Assembly: GCA_028641055.1 (NCBI GenBank)
Contig: CM054062.1
Location: 233,566,376 to 233,630,375, forward strand
Length of the DNA: 64,000 bases
Origin: Alopecurus myosuroides
Taxonomy: Eukaryota > Streptophyta > Magnoliopsida > Poales > Poaceae
Reading direction: 5' to 3'
The notes under the pieces were generated by a model. It searched no databases. It saw only the letters and a list, made by a program, of their open reading frames with translations, and was not told where the DNA came from. Made by a program: the position numbers and the translations under genes. This document shows positions 23,301 through 32,750 of this stretch, piece by piece; the stretch's first letter is position 1; every line of letters begins with the position of its first letter.

Positions 23301-23568
23301 TAAGTATGTCACGGAAAAAGGGGTGACCCGGTGGTCGAAAACCCCGGGTCACGTGATCCACGAAACAGATTACCTCATCTTTGGTAGGGGTGGGCCGGGT
23401 CTCCTTACCCGGCACCCTCCATTGGATATTTTCCTGAGGAGGAAGAATTCCCAGTTCCACCAGCTCCTCCAACTTGGCCTTTGTGACCATAGACCGCGCC
23501 CAGTTGGCGGAAATGCTGTTGGTGGCCTTGGCCTTGGCTGGGGTCTTCCCCTGTTTCTTGGGAGCCAT
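20390..23568 (-). CDS. Spliced antisense gene of element A (PF04195-like), intact
   Basis: Eight coding exons on the minus strand: 23568-22639, 22558-22477, 22396-22275, 22185-22092, 22013-21962, 21876-21489, 21348-21147, 21057-20390. All seven introns are GT-AG (phases 0,1,0,1,2,0,1), and the exons sum to 2,538 bases: 845 codons plus stop with no internal stop. Exon 1 (310 codons, MAPKKQGKTPAK) carries the plant 'putative gypsy type transposon' domain (RPPGHPFFRDILSHYGLRVF, CKPCRES, SIQRRKNSLMPPL, FYCQDTSPPG). The middle is acidic and Lys-rich, exon 7 is a coiled coil (TEQRLLAEIKRREILEDD), and exon 8 has a conserved globular part (FAGTKFILDA, VPGWIELWKRSSCRIGITRAL) and an acidic tail. The exon 4 acceptor is the weakest. 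Function unknown; no catalytic motif recognised. Confidence 0.9.
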
Positions 23569-24756
23569 ATGGCTGACCTGCAGAGTACAAGGTAAGAAGG
23601 AAATTAAGACATGAAAGTTGCGAGCCGGCTAAGTATAGGCCGGACAACATTGAGGTATGAAAAGTTACGGGAGATCCGGGTGTTAGCATGCACAGCAAAG
23701 TTTGAAAGTTTCCGGGTATCAGGCGTTGTGGGGAAATTTATGGGATCTAAATGATGAAGGAGCCTTTTGAATACAATGGACGGCGGCTTAAGTTCCAGAC
23801 GTGAATAAAAGTAACTGAAAAGGAATGGTCTAGCCGGGTGATTGATGCGAAGGCGGAAAATTTGGGTGGTTCGAGCCTAGATTGGAAGTTTTATTTTTGG
23901 ATTTGTGGCAAGAATAATGATTGTGGGTAGTAGGGGAGCGGATTGGAGCATGCGCTTTGTCCTTTGTGCGAGCTAGAAGAGTTTATGGGTATTCTAATTC
24001 GGCCTAGTCAAGAAATCCGAGGCGGGCCGATCTGGATCTAATCTAAGGAAAAAATCAAAGGTTGCGAGGGCAAATTGATAGGTGCAAAAGATTTACCGGA
24101 GGAGATCTGAGGGAAGCCTTGCGGAGGCAGATGGCGCAGGCTTGGTGTCCCTTCGCGGTTCTTGGTGGGCCGGATGAGGATTCGCCGGCGGATCTTGGCG
24201 GCGGCGCGGGGCGAATGGTGGCGGAACGTAATCTCCGGGCGATGGGTTCCGGTGACGAGCGCGGGATTTCCGTGGTGGCGCTCAGGGAGAAGGAGAGCTC
24301 AGAGGGAGAAAGGAATGGAATGGAGGAAATGAGCCGTTAGGGTTCGGGTCACTCCCAAGGGGCTTTTTTATAGTGCAAATGGATAAGCTCGGTTTGGTGA
24401 GTGGAAGCCGAGAATTGTGGGGGTAAACGGCTATTTATTTAAAGTTTCTGCGAGATGTGCGCCAAGTATTGAGCAAAGCATCCGGATAAAAGGAAGAAGG
24501 GGATTCGTCCCGTGATGACGGGATTGGTTATCGAGCATAGGATCTTGGTATTATTATTATGGTTTGGACCCAGAAGTTTGAACCAAGGTGTTTGGAGGGA
24601 AAGCTGGGGTTATTACATGGCCGCCAAGGAGCAAGGCCTAGATGAATATCAAAACATCTTAACCCGATCTTCATATACCCGTATGATCGATATCTTTGCA
24701 GGGAATAGCAAGCGCTTCAAGGAGATCAGTGAAGCCCAGGCTATTCTGGGGACTAC
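23569..24756 (-). promoter_or_regulatory. Promoter, 5'UTR and UTR intron of A antisense gene
   Basis: On the minus strand TATAAAAAAG (24363-24372) is followed by a GC-rich leader and a donor (CTCCG|GTAAAT, intron from 24096). A polypyrimidine acceptor (CTCTGCAG) ends at 23578, ten bases before the ATG. The same TATA box, donor and acceptor pattern precedes the homologous gene in B (6488-6962). Bases 24380-24756 lead to the 3' LTR without a recognisable ORF; the last ones before the LTR (GGCTATTCTGGGGACTAC) may serve as the plus-strand primer. Confidence 0.7.
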
Positions 24757-25234
24757 TGACAGGGGGATGCTAACCCGGTAGGCCAAGCTCCAAGGAATAA
24801 CCCGGCTCAAGGGATGATGTGCAGGATCCGGCTAAGGATAGGGAAACTTGTGAAGGCCCAAGCTTGTAGGCCCAATGACCCGGATTGTGGGTTACTGTAA
24901 AGGCAAGTTAGGGTTAGTGCGCCGCGTCCGGGTAGGATTCAGGATACGCCTTGTAGAACAAGTCAGGGGGTACGGGTGCTTTATAAACCGACCCCCGGAT
25001 GTAGTTTACACAGAGATCTAAGAACCCTAGCAATATCGCGTGATATCGAGTATCCCGTGCAAACCTTAATCGGATTATTGTATCGAGAATAGAGATCCGG
25101 CGACTTCGATTGCCGGCTATCAGATCAAGTTGTACCATGTCTTCCCTTGAGCTAAACCCTCTCCCAAACGCCTGTGTCGACTTGCCCCAAGATCAGTTAC
25201 CCCTGGTAACATCTGCCGTGATTATCCCACGACA
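24757..25234 (+). repeat. 3' LTR of element A
   Basis: The 478-bp LTR is identical to 15259-15735 except for T in place of C in GGATTATTGTATCG and one extra C in CTCTCCCAAACG. It is followed by the target duplication CTACC. Confidence 0.93.
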
Positions 25235-25239
25235 CTACC

Positions 25240-28080
25240 ACCAAAGCTAACACACCCGGATGTTCTATTGCTTCCGGGTGATCTCTCCTGCTCCATGTTA
25301 CCTCTTGATCTGACCAACTCAGGTATCTTGGGACACCCGAGGAAACCGGGTTTACAGATCTCTTGAGTACCTTTCTCTCCCTTTTGGAGGTCCCAGTGGT
25401 GTGGACATGATATTGTCCTAACTGCTTCGGGTTAGCCTGAAAGCCACCCGCACCACCCTGGTTATTACCCAGATTGCCGCCTCCTGCGTTGCCTACGGGG
25501 GGTGGTCCGTTGACCGGGTTTCCATCCAGACGCGGTCCTCCTCCCCGGCCTGCGCCTCGCAGGGCCTTCTGTATCTCCTCATTTTTCCATCCCTGTAAGT
25601 CCACGCATTGCTCCAATGAATGATTAGCCGGCTTGCCATTCCTACTATGACGCGGGCAAGGCATCCTGAAGGCTTCTATGTGGTTAGCCGGCCGTGGTGG
25701 TCCTTGATAATTTCCTCCTCCGTTGATGTTTCCTCCGTTGAAGTTTCCATCTACACTAGGCCTTGGGAACCCGGCCTCGGTATTGGCGACTAATTCGGAG
25801 TTTCCTTCGTACGGACGTTTATGCTGGATGTTTCCGTTACCACCTCCATTGTTTCCCGGAGTGGAACTGTTGCCGGGTTTTCCATTATTGTTCGCGTTAG
25901 CCTTTCCTTTCTTTTCCTCGATGTCCTCTTCCGTGGTATCAGTGGAGGCATGCTTGTTGCACGCATCCATCAACTCCCCCATAGTGATTTCCGACACATG
26001 TCTACTGGATTTCATGCGCACCAATTTTTTGCACCAAAGGCGTGTATCTGCATGTCTTTGCCATAGCTTGTATCGCGTCTTTAGGTTGAATATCTGTGGA
26101 AGAATGGAGTATCTCCATAACCCGGCGTACCCAGCTGCGCGCCGATTCTCCTTTTCTTTGGATGCACCAGTCCAAGTCGTCGACTGTGTATAGTTTTTTG
26201 CAAGTTCCATGAAAATGTTTGATGAAAGCCGATTTTAACTCACTCCACGAATTGATGGATTTTTCAGGCAGATTGTTGAACCATAATTTTGCTGCTCCTT
26301 CAGATATCATAAGATACATAAACTTGGCTTAGAGTTTTTCTGAGGCATTGCGAATAGACATAGCCATCTCATAACTGCTTAACCAAGTCTCAGGATCCAT
26401 GGTTGGATCATAATTGATAACTTTACCCGGTTCCTTAAATTTATCCGGGTATGGCTCAGCTCTGATGGCATCTGACAGGCACTTGGGCCCGGCTAAGTTT
26501 GTCAGTACCGGCCTTGTGCGTGAAACATGAGATTCGGCGGGCGCTGCAGGAGGTACACCACCTGCTGGCCCTCGCGCCGCGGACCCGGCCATACGCCTTG
26601 CCCGAGAACTGTCGTCAATTGCTTGCGCCGCTGAGACTGCGGGAGCCGCTGGCATGTGAGGAGGAGGCGGCATTTGCTGCTGCTCTGCCCTCCGTCGCGC
26701 CGAGCTTGATTGAATATTCCTCGTATTTCCGGGTTGCCGGCTGACATACGACGTCCTGCGTAAACCGCTTCTGTTGTCCGAATAATTAACCTGATGAGCC
26801 ACCGCGGTTCGTAATATCTCTATAGCTCGTCGGGTCTCAGTCGCTTGGGGCGATTCTACTAATGGAATACGGTCGAGCGCCAGAGTCGTAGCGTACACTT
26901 TATCCATGGGATTATTGAAGTGACCCGGTGGGGTGTGAAATCGCGACGGTGGTGGCGCCGCATTGCCTCCAGGGGTTCCGGCGGGTAACGCGGTTAACCC
27001 GGCTGGTACGTTAGCCGGCTGTCCCCCGAGCGTCGCTCCTTGATACCCGGTTCCCTGATTCACAGCCGGAATTGGCTGATCTTGGGGTGTAATAAACAGC
27101 GTGGACGGCTGCAGATTCCCCCTGCCGCCGGTAGCCTCGTCTGATGCCTCTGATTATATATCCTAGTTGTTTAAGCCTGAATCCGATCCTCCAATTCTTC
27201 CAACTCACGCTGGCGTGCGGCCATCCCTTTCCTCTCAGCTTCTACTTCCCTCCTTTGTTGTTCCAACGCCCAGCGGGTCACATCTAGATCTCGGGAACGT
27301 GCTGCTGCGTTTTCCGGGGTTATCACCATTGCCAATACTGTGGGATCCAAGATCAGATTATTGCTGAACAGAGCCGGGTTCTGTGGGTGTGAAGTTCCTG
27401 CCCCTGCTGTTCTGTTCGCCATGAATCTGAACGTGTTTCTGAGATGAGCATTTTCCCCTGTCTCACTGGTAACCGATGCCGGCTCACCATCAACCCGTGC
27501 TATAACCGGGTTTCCGTTAGCCGGTGTTCGTTGCTGGGCCAGTGCTTGCGCCACACCAGTCGCGGCTGCCGCCACATCACCCTGATTAAGATTTATTACA
27601 GGGGATGTGTAGACCGCGACTCGGCGCGCAATGCCTGGTGAAGACTCGCACTCTTCCTCTTCGCCGCTATCTTCTTCATACCGATCTTCGAGCAGATGCA
27701 AGATGGATTCGGTATCGTCTTCTCCAATAACCCGGCCACGCGGGGTCCATACCGGCTCCTCCAGCTGTTCCCTCTTCGTGGTGGGTTCCTTCTCCGGCTC
27801 TGCTGTCCCGACCGACTCTTTCCCGTCCGATTGAACACAGGTATCGTCAGAATCATACTCATTATGGTCAGAAGCAAAACCAGATGCACGTACCATACCG
27901 ACGAAGACGTTGACCCGGCCAATCGTGATAACAGATCCGGTTTCCAGCTGATCTGACTATGGCCCCCAGCCAAAGTCGTCTATGATCTTTTCTCCTTCGG
28001 GGTTGATGACGATCTCGCCGATGACGAGGTTCTTCATGCTTTCCCGAGCTTCTCCCATGACGTAAACACCTTTGGACGTG
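25240..28080 (-). pseudogene. gag: gag of element B, frameshifted
   Basis: The minus-strand fragments follow the gag of A in order. The N-terminal part includes VYVMGEARESMKNLVIGEI and an acidic region; the coiled coil includes DVTRWALEQQRREVEAERKG. The Pro/Ala-rich linker comes next, then the gag core (DPETWLSSYEMAM, KLWFNNLPEKSINSW) and the Asn/Gly-rich tail with CPRHSRNGKPANHSLEQC. Frame changes lie near 27900, 27100, 26325 and 26050, so no full protein can be made. The last residues (EHPGVLALVV) run into element A at 25239; the protease continues at 15253. Confidence 0.85.
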
Positions 28081-28099
28081 AGCCCCACGGTGGGCGCCA
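28081..28099 (-). other. Primer binding site of element B
   Basis: Read in minus, TGGCGCCCACCGTGGGGCT lies two bases after the 5' LTR. It differs from the site of A in two bases. Confidence 0.75.
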
Positions 28100-28101
28100 A
28101 C

Positions 28102-28554
28102 TGTCGCGGGATATTCACGGCAGACGTTACCGGGGGTAACTTAGATTGGGGCGAATCGACTCTGGTGTTTGGGAGAGGGTTTAGCTCAGAGGAAATAATA
28201 TCAACTAGTAATCTAGGGTTCCTGGCTATAATGTCGCCGAAACTCCAATCTAGGGTTACAAGCTCGTATCCTTGTCTTTCTCTCAAACTCAAAAGCATGG
28301 TCTATTTGCTCTAGAAGCCGGGTTTATATAATACCCGACTTCCTAGATTTCCATACAAGGTATTTCCATAATCCTATTCGGGATCCGCACATAACCCTAA
28401 ATCCCCCACCGTGACCCCCAAGGTACGATTTACAAGGTCCGCGCTCCCTTTTAGGTCTTCTAGATCTTCCTTTCTCTTGGGCCGGGTCTTGTGCAATTTC
28501 CCCCTGGCCGGATCTCGCCCAGGCATGGGCCTACCGGGTTATCATCCCCCAACA
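28102..28554 (-). repeat. 5' LTR of element B
   Basis: The 453-bp LTR begins TGTTGGGGG in minus and ends CCGCGACA. TATATAAA (complement of 28323-28330) marks the promoter. The flanking bases after 28554 are GGTTT, in the gag of C2; the matching left duplication has been deleted. Confidence 0.85.
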
Positions 28555-29924
28555 GGTTTAGTTAATGCTTTATTTCAAAAAAAAATCCTGCTAGTGCTCA
28601 ACATGTTGTTGTGCAGGATATCTTTAACTTTGAGCAAATTGAAGGAGAGAAATTGCCTGAATCTTGGTCAAGGTTTTGTTCTTTAATAAGAGCTAGTCCG
28701 GCAATCCATTACCTAAAAATGAGCTCCTAGATATATTTTATTATGGACTAACTGTTGAATCTAGGATATACATGGATAGTTGTGCTGGTTATGTTTTCAG
28801 GAAAAGAACTCCAAAAGAAGCTGAGGAATTAATGGCTAAAATAGCCAAAAATAATGATGATTGGAATACACCTGAGCCTGCACCTACACCAGAACCAACA
28901 CCAATACCAACACCTAAGAAGAGAGGGGTGATTGAATTAAATGATGAAGTGATGAAGGAAGCCAAGAAATCTCTTAAAGAGAGGGGTATTAAATCTGAAG
29001 ATGTGAAGAATTTACCTCCTATAGAAGAATTATGTAAGCCAATTCCTCATGCATGAACAGTTGAGGTACACTCTCCACAATACTTTGGTAATAGAGATAT
29101 TCCATATTCTAAACCACCTGATCAATGCTCAGATGAATTTGATAATTATGTTGTTAAGCAAGATAACTTTAATATGAGAGTGCAAAATCATCTTATGGAA
29201 AACTCTAGAGCTATTGATAATTTGCATAGTATTATTGAGAGAACCTCTAATGATGTAAAAATGCTTGTTAAACATTTTCATATGGTTCAAACTCAAATTG
29301 ATCAACTCACTAAAGTGCAACAAGATATGCTAGCTAATGCTTCTAGAGAAAAAACATGTTTGTGAAATAATTACTAGAAGTGGTGTTTCTACTCAGGACC
29401 CCTTGTATCCTAAAGGACATCCTAAAAGAATTGAACAAGATTCTCGGCAACCTAAAAACAATAGTTATCCTTCTAAGAAAAAGGAAAAGAGACATAAAAC
29501 TGTTGTAAAATCTCCTGAACCTGCTAAAGATCCTAATAGTATATCTATTTATGATGCTGAAACTGAAAGTGCTAATGATAAAAGTGATGCTGCTGATAAA
29601 GATGAAACTGTAGTTGAACCTGAAAAGCAAACTAAAACTGTGAAGTATACCAAGGTGGATTTCATTTCTAATAAACATGGTAATGAAAGAGAGCCTTGGG
29701 TACAAAAATGCAATTCTTTTTCTTAATAAGAAACACACATCAAAGGAGGAAGAACATTATAATAAATTCTGTGAGTGGATGAAACCTTTGTTTTTGCAAA
29801 TTCCTTGGACTGATGCTATTAAACTGCCTCCTTATTCTAAGTATATGAAAGATATTGTCTCTAACAAAAGGAAAATTCCTACTTAGGAAATTTCCACTAT
29901 GCTTGCTAACTACTCTTTCAATGG
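28555..29924 (+). pseudogene. gag: gag (C-terminal half) of element C2
   Basis: A near copy of 4553-5820 of C1: FEQIEGEKLPESWS region, the Pro/Thr-rich linker, EVMKEAKKSLKERGIKSEDV, QTQIDQLTKVQQDMLAN, then the acidic Lys-rich part, NKFCEWMKPLFLQIPWTDA and MLANYSFNGK. Stops and single-base changes occur near 28705, 29055, 29365 and 29725. It starts in mid-gene at the B insertion and continues into the protease after solo LTR G. Confidence 0.8.
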
Positions 29925-29929
29925 CAAGG

Positions 29930-30470
29930 TGTCGAGACATTGTAGTAGTTTTCATAGACGGGGGTGCCATGATACTACGGGTAGAGACGTGGGGGAACGT
30001 GGTTGCGCTAAAGACGAAAACACAGGTTTTACCCAGGTTCGGTACGTCGTAATAATACGGCGTTCCTACTCCTGCAAACTCACTATTCAGGTCTAAAGCC
30101 TGTGTATACAAGTACAATGTGAGGTTATGTTTAGCTATTCGTTGAGGATCAACTTCCCGGCGAGTTAGCTTCTAGCTTCTCATTCCTCTATCATATCTCC
30201 CGGCCGGCTTTATATAACAGCCGGGTTAGGGCATACAGAGTAGGAAACCTAGACGACTACGGTGACTATTAACTTGGAAAGTAAGGAATCCGCCTTCTAC
30301 TCCAAGCCAGATCACGTGGGCCGTGATCCGGGTTCTTCTAGAATCTGGCTTCTGTGCGTCAGGTTACTGGGCCGCCCAATGGACCGTAGCCCACTACCAT
30401 TCGGGCCACCCGGGCAATCCGGCACTTTAGACTACCATCCGATATACCCCTATTTGGTATATATCCGACA
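29930..30470 (-). mobile_element. Solo LTR G
   Basis: A 541-bp sequence with inverted termini TGTCG/CGACA, flanked by the duplication CAAGG (29925-29929 and 30471-30475), lies between gag and protease of C2. TATATAA at 30211-30217 and the leader-like text favour the minus orientation, but this is uncertain. No internal region is present, so it arose by recombination between two LTRs or by a similar loss. Its ACCCGG-rich style resembles the A/B LTR class. Confidence 0.88.
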
Positions 30471-30475
30471 CAAGG

Positions 30476-31029
30476 TTCCAAAGAAGCTTGGAGATCCTGG
30501 TATTCCTATTATCCCTTGTTCTATTAAAAATAATTATGTTAGAACTGCTTTATGTGACTTGGGAGCTGGAGTTAGTGTTATGACTTTTTCTCTGTATAAG
30601 AGGCTCTCTCTTGAAAAATTGATACACACTGATATATCTTTGCAAATGGCTGATAAATCTATTGCTATCCCTGTTGGTATATGTGAGAATGTTCATGTTC
30701 AAGTGGCTATAATTGTTTGATATTAACTGACTTTGTTGTGTTGGAAATGCCTGAAGATGATAATATGTCTATTATTCTTGGGAGACCTTTTCTTAACACT
30801 GCAGGGGGCTATTATTGATTGCAATCAAGGAAAAGTAACTTTTCATGTTAATTATAAAGAGCATATTGTTTATTTTCCCAAGAAGATTGATAGAAGATAT
30901 GGTTTAAATTCAATTGAAAATATTGAGACCATCAAGATTGGAGAATTTTATTGTCCCATTCCAATGCCACCAAAAGAATATGAAATTATTATGATTGAGA
31001 CTATGTATACCAAGGTTGAGGTTACATAA
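30476..31029 (+). pseudogene. Protease region of element C2
   Basis: The frame KKLGDPGIPIIPCSI...ALCDLGAGVSVM...LADKSI-type region is the aspartic protease of Athila-like elements; the catalytic Asp is seen in CDLGAGVSVM. A TGA follows AIIV at 30718 and the next part (ILGRPFLNT-type text near 30776, GLNSIENIETIK) needs another frame. The gene stops at 31027-31029 (MYTKVEVT). Normally RT would follow; here noncoding sequence follows, so the family appears to lack pol. Confidence 0.75.
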
Positions 31030-32745
31030 TTATTTAGTGATACGCAAAGTTCTGCTTCATATAAAAATTGTTCTGGTAAAAAGATTTGATTAACCTTGTT
31101 AACAAATTGATTTTGAATGAATAGGACAATGTTTTCACCTTCCCCATTATGTTTTCACCATGTTATCACCTTGCTACCTCAGTTTCCTCATGTTTTTATC
31201 TTGATTACTATGGTTATGCATGTTTTCACCATCCATATTTTTGTTTTCAGCACTTTCACCCTTGTTTCCTTTGGTTATTTGCCTATTGGAGTATCATAGA
31301 ACCTATGTAGTTATGGTTTTGGTTTTGTTTTCCACTTTTCCACATTTGTTTTTCTGGGTTTTTATTAATTATTAAATTCTGAAAATACCTCGAAAATAAA
31401 GTTTCCCGAAAAATTCCAGGAAAATTATGAAAAATGTTTACGTAAAAAATGAGGTAGAGAGGCACCTAGGCACCCCAGGGGGACCCACCAGTCAGGCACA
31501 CCATAAGGTGGCGCGGCCGGCCTTCTGGTGGCACCTGGGCATGGTGTGCCCCCTGTCCCTCCACTAACTCTCTCCCCTGCCAAAGATTCCCTTCTCTCTA
31601 CCCATGCTAACATGGTCATTTTTTTTCTTTTGGAATAATTTTCTCTAGACAATCCAGGTGGATAGTGATTAAAACTGACAGATTAGTACTTTTGCCTGCG
31701 CCTCTTTTGTTTAAACATAATGGCAGGCAAAGATGGTCACTTTCTGAGAGTGATCTAGACACATACATTGAGAAGCACCCCCAGCATGGGGAGGATGCTG
31801 GAGAGGGGGACGATAGTGATTTTGTCCAGCCCCCCGACACTGCCGGGTTTCGTTATCAGCACTCCGGTTATGACTATGCGCCTGCTGCTTCATCTTCTTC
31901 GTGGGCGCCCGAGTACGACCATGCGAGGGACGACCCACCACAATGGGGATACTTCCTGCGCCGTGATTGATCTTCACTTAGGCCAAAATCCTAAGCTTGG
32001 GGGGAGGTATACCGACATCACACTCATCTATATTTTTTTTATGCCGGTTCTTTGTATATCCATGTTTTCGTTTCTTTCGTTTGTTTTCACTTCTTTTGCT
32101 TCTTTTTGTTTTTATTGTTTTGTTCTTGCTTTCTAAAACACAAAATACCAAAAATATTTCTATTGTTTCTCTTTATTTGCTTCTTTAGTTTCTTTTGTTG
32201 GTTTGCTTTAGTTTCTCTTTCGGTTTGATATTCAAAAATCCAAAAATATTTTGCTTTGTTTGCTTGTTTCTTTAGGTTCTGTTTTCATTCGAAAACCCAA
32301 AAATATTGGTTGTTCTTCTTTGGTTTTTTAAAGTTTGCTGCAAAGTTCATCGGACTTTCGTGTCTCCTTTGGAGCTTGGTTATCATTCTATATTATTCAA
32401 TCCAGACGAGTGAAGAGCAATTATGACGATCTCCGACAATTCAAGTTGTGCTGAGAGGCTAGTATGAACTTTATTTGTTTTATTTTTGTACATATACTCA
32501 TCCATGTGGACATGCTTAGTTTGTTCGTGTAAGGTGTGTGTTATTTAATTGATGCTTAGTAGTTCGTGCTCTCGCATGTTTAGTTCCAACTTACTAATAT
32601 TAGATAGCGCTTCGTATGAATGTTTTCTTGCATTGTTTTATTCATAGAAGGGTATGACATTGTCGTATCTCCCTCTGGTTGTTTCGCTTGAATCGACCTG
32701 AAACATGCTCACGCATGCATATGACTGAAAACAAAAAGTCAATTA
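31030..32745 (+). other. 3' region of element C2
   Basis: The region is mostly noncoding and rich in TTTTC and AAAATAT runs. It contains AAGCTTGGGGGGAGGT at 31993-32008, the purine tract usual in the 3' part of this family, and one small ORF (next entry). It ends at the AGCCT target site of D. No 3' LTR is reached. Confidence 0.6.
31665..31970 (+). CDS. Small ORF upstream of the C2 purine tract
   Basis: A 101-codon frame reading MIKTDRLVLLPAPLL, then KHNGRQRWSLSESDLDTYIEKH, an acidic stretch, and DTAGFRYQHSGYDYAPAASS. It sits where Athila elements often carry a third ORF (the env-like position) and is preceded by a good splice acceptor (TTTTCTCTAG at about 31641-31650), so it could be the last exon of a spliced message. 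There is no signal peptide or membrane segment in it. I do not know its function, and it may be only a relic. Confidence 0.4.
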   Translation: MIKTDRLVLLPAPLLFKHNGRQRWSLSESDLDTYIEKHPQHGEDAGEGDDSDFVQPPDTAGFRYQHSGYDYAPAASSSSWAPEYDHARDDPPQWGYFLRRD

Positions 32746-32750
32746 AGCCT

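Larger units (their letters stand above)
15259..25234 (+). mobile_element. Element A: young gag-pro-only Tat gypsy
   Basis: The element is 9,976 bp and is bounded by the duplication CTACC (15254-15258 and 25235-25239). Its LTRs of 477 and 478 bp differ by one substitution and one C indel. The order is 5' LTR, PBS, one long gag-protease frame, deletion scar, spacer, an intact spliced gene on the minus strand, and 3' LTR. RT, both RNases H and integrase are missing: the frame runs from the protease into the first RT motif (GWLANPVL, then WRMCI) and then straight to the pol 3' end. It must have been mobilised by enzymes from a related full-length element. It sits in B, in opposite orientation. 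Confidence 0.92.
6064..28554 (-). mobile_element. Element B: Tat-lineage gypsy with antisense gene
   Basis: A minus-strand Ty3/gypsy element. On its own strand the order is 5' LTR (28554-28102), PBS, gag, protease, RT, RNase H, a second archaeal-type RNase H, integrase, spacer, a gene on the opposite strand, and 3' LTR. The second RNase H and the reverse-oriented extra gene are hallmarks of the Tat group (Grande, RIRE2 and relatives). Element A plus a 5-bp duplication is inserted at the gag/protease junction; without it B is about 12.5 kb. The 3' LTR survives as only ~24 bp, so no left target duplication can be seen; the right flank is GGTTT. Gag, RT and the antisense gene carry frameshifts and stops, so B is inactive. 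Confidence 0.85.

Noticed and set aside
24062..24340. A 92-codon plus-strand frame in element A
   Set aside because: It lies opposite the 5'UTR of the antisense gene; composition is that of a GC-rich leader and no domain is visible.
31117..31299. A hydrophobic short frame in the C2 3' region as an envelope gene
   Set aside because: It arises from repeated TGTTTTCACC words; no start context, no length and no partner domain.
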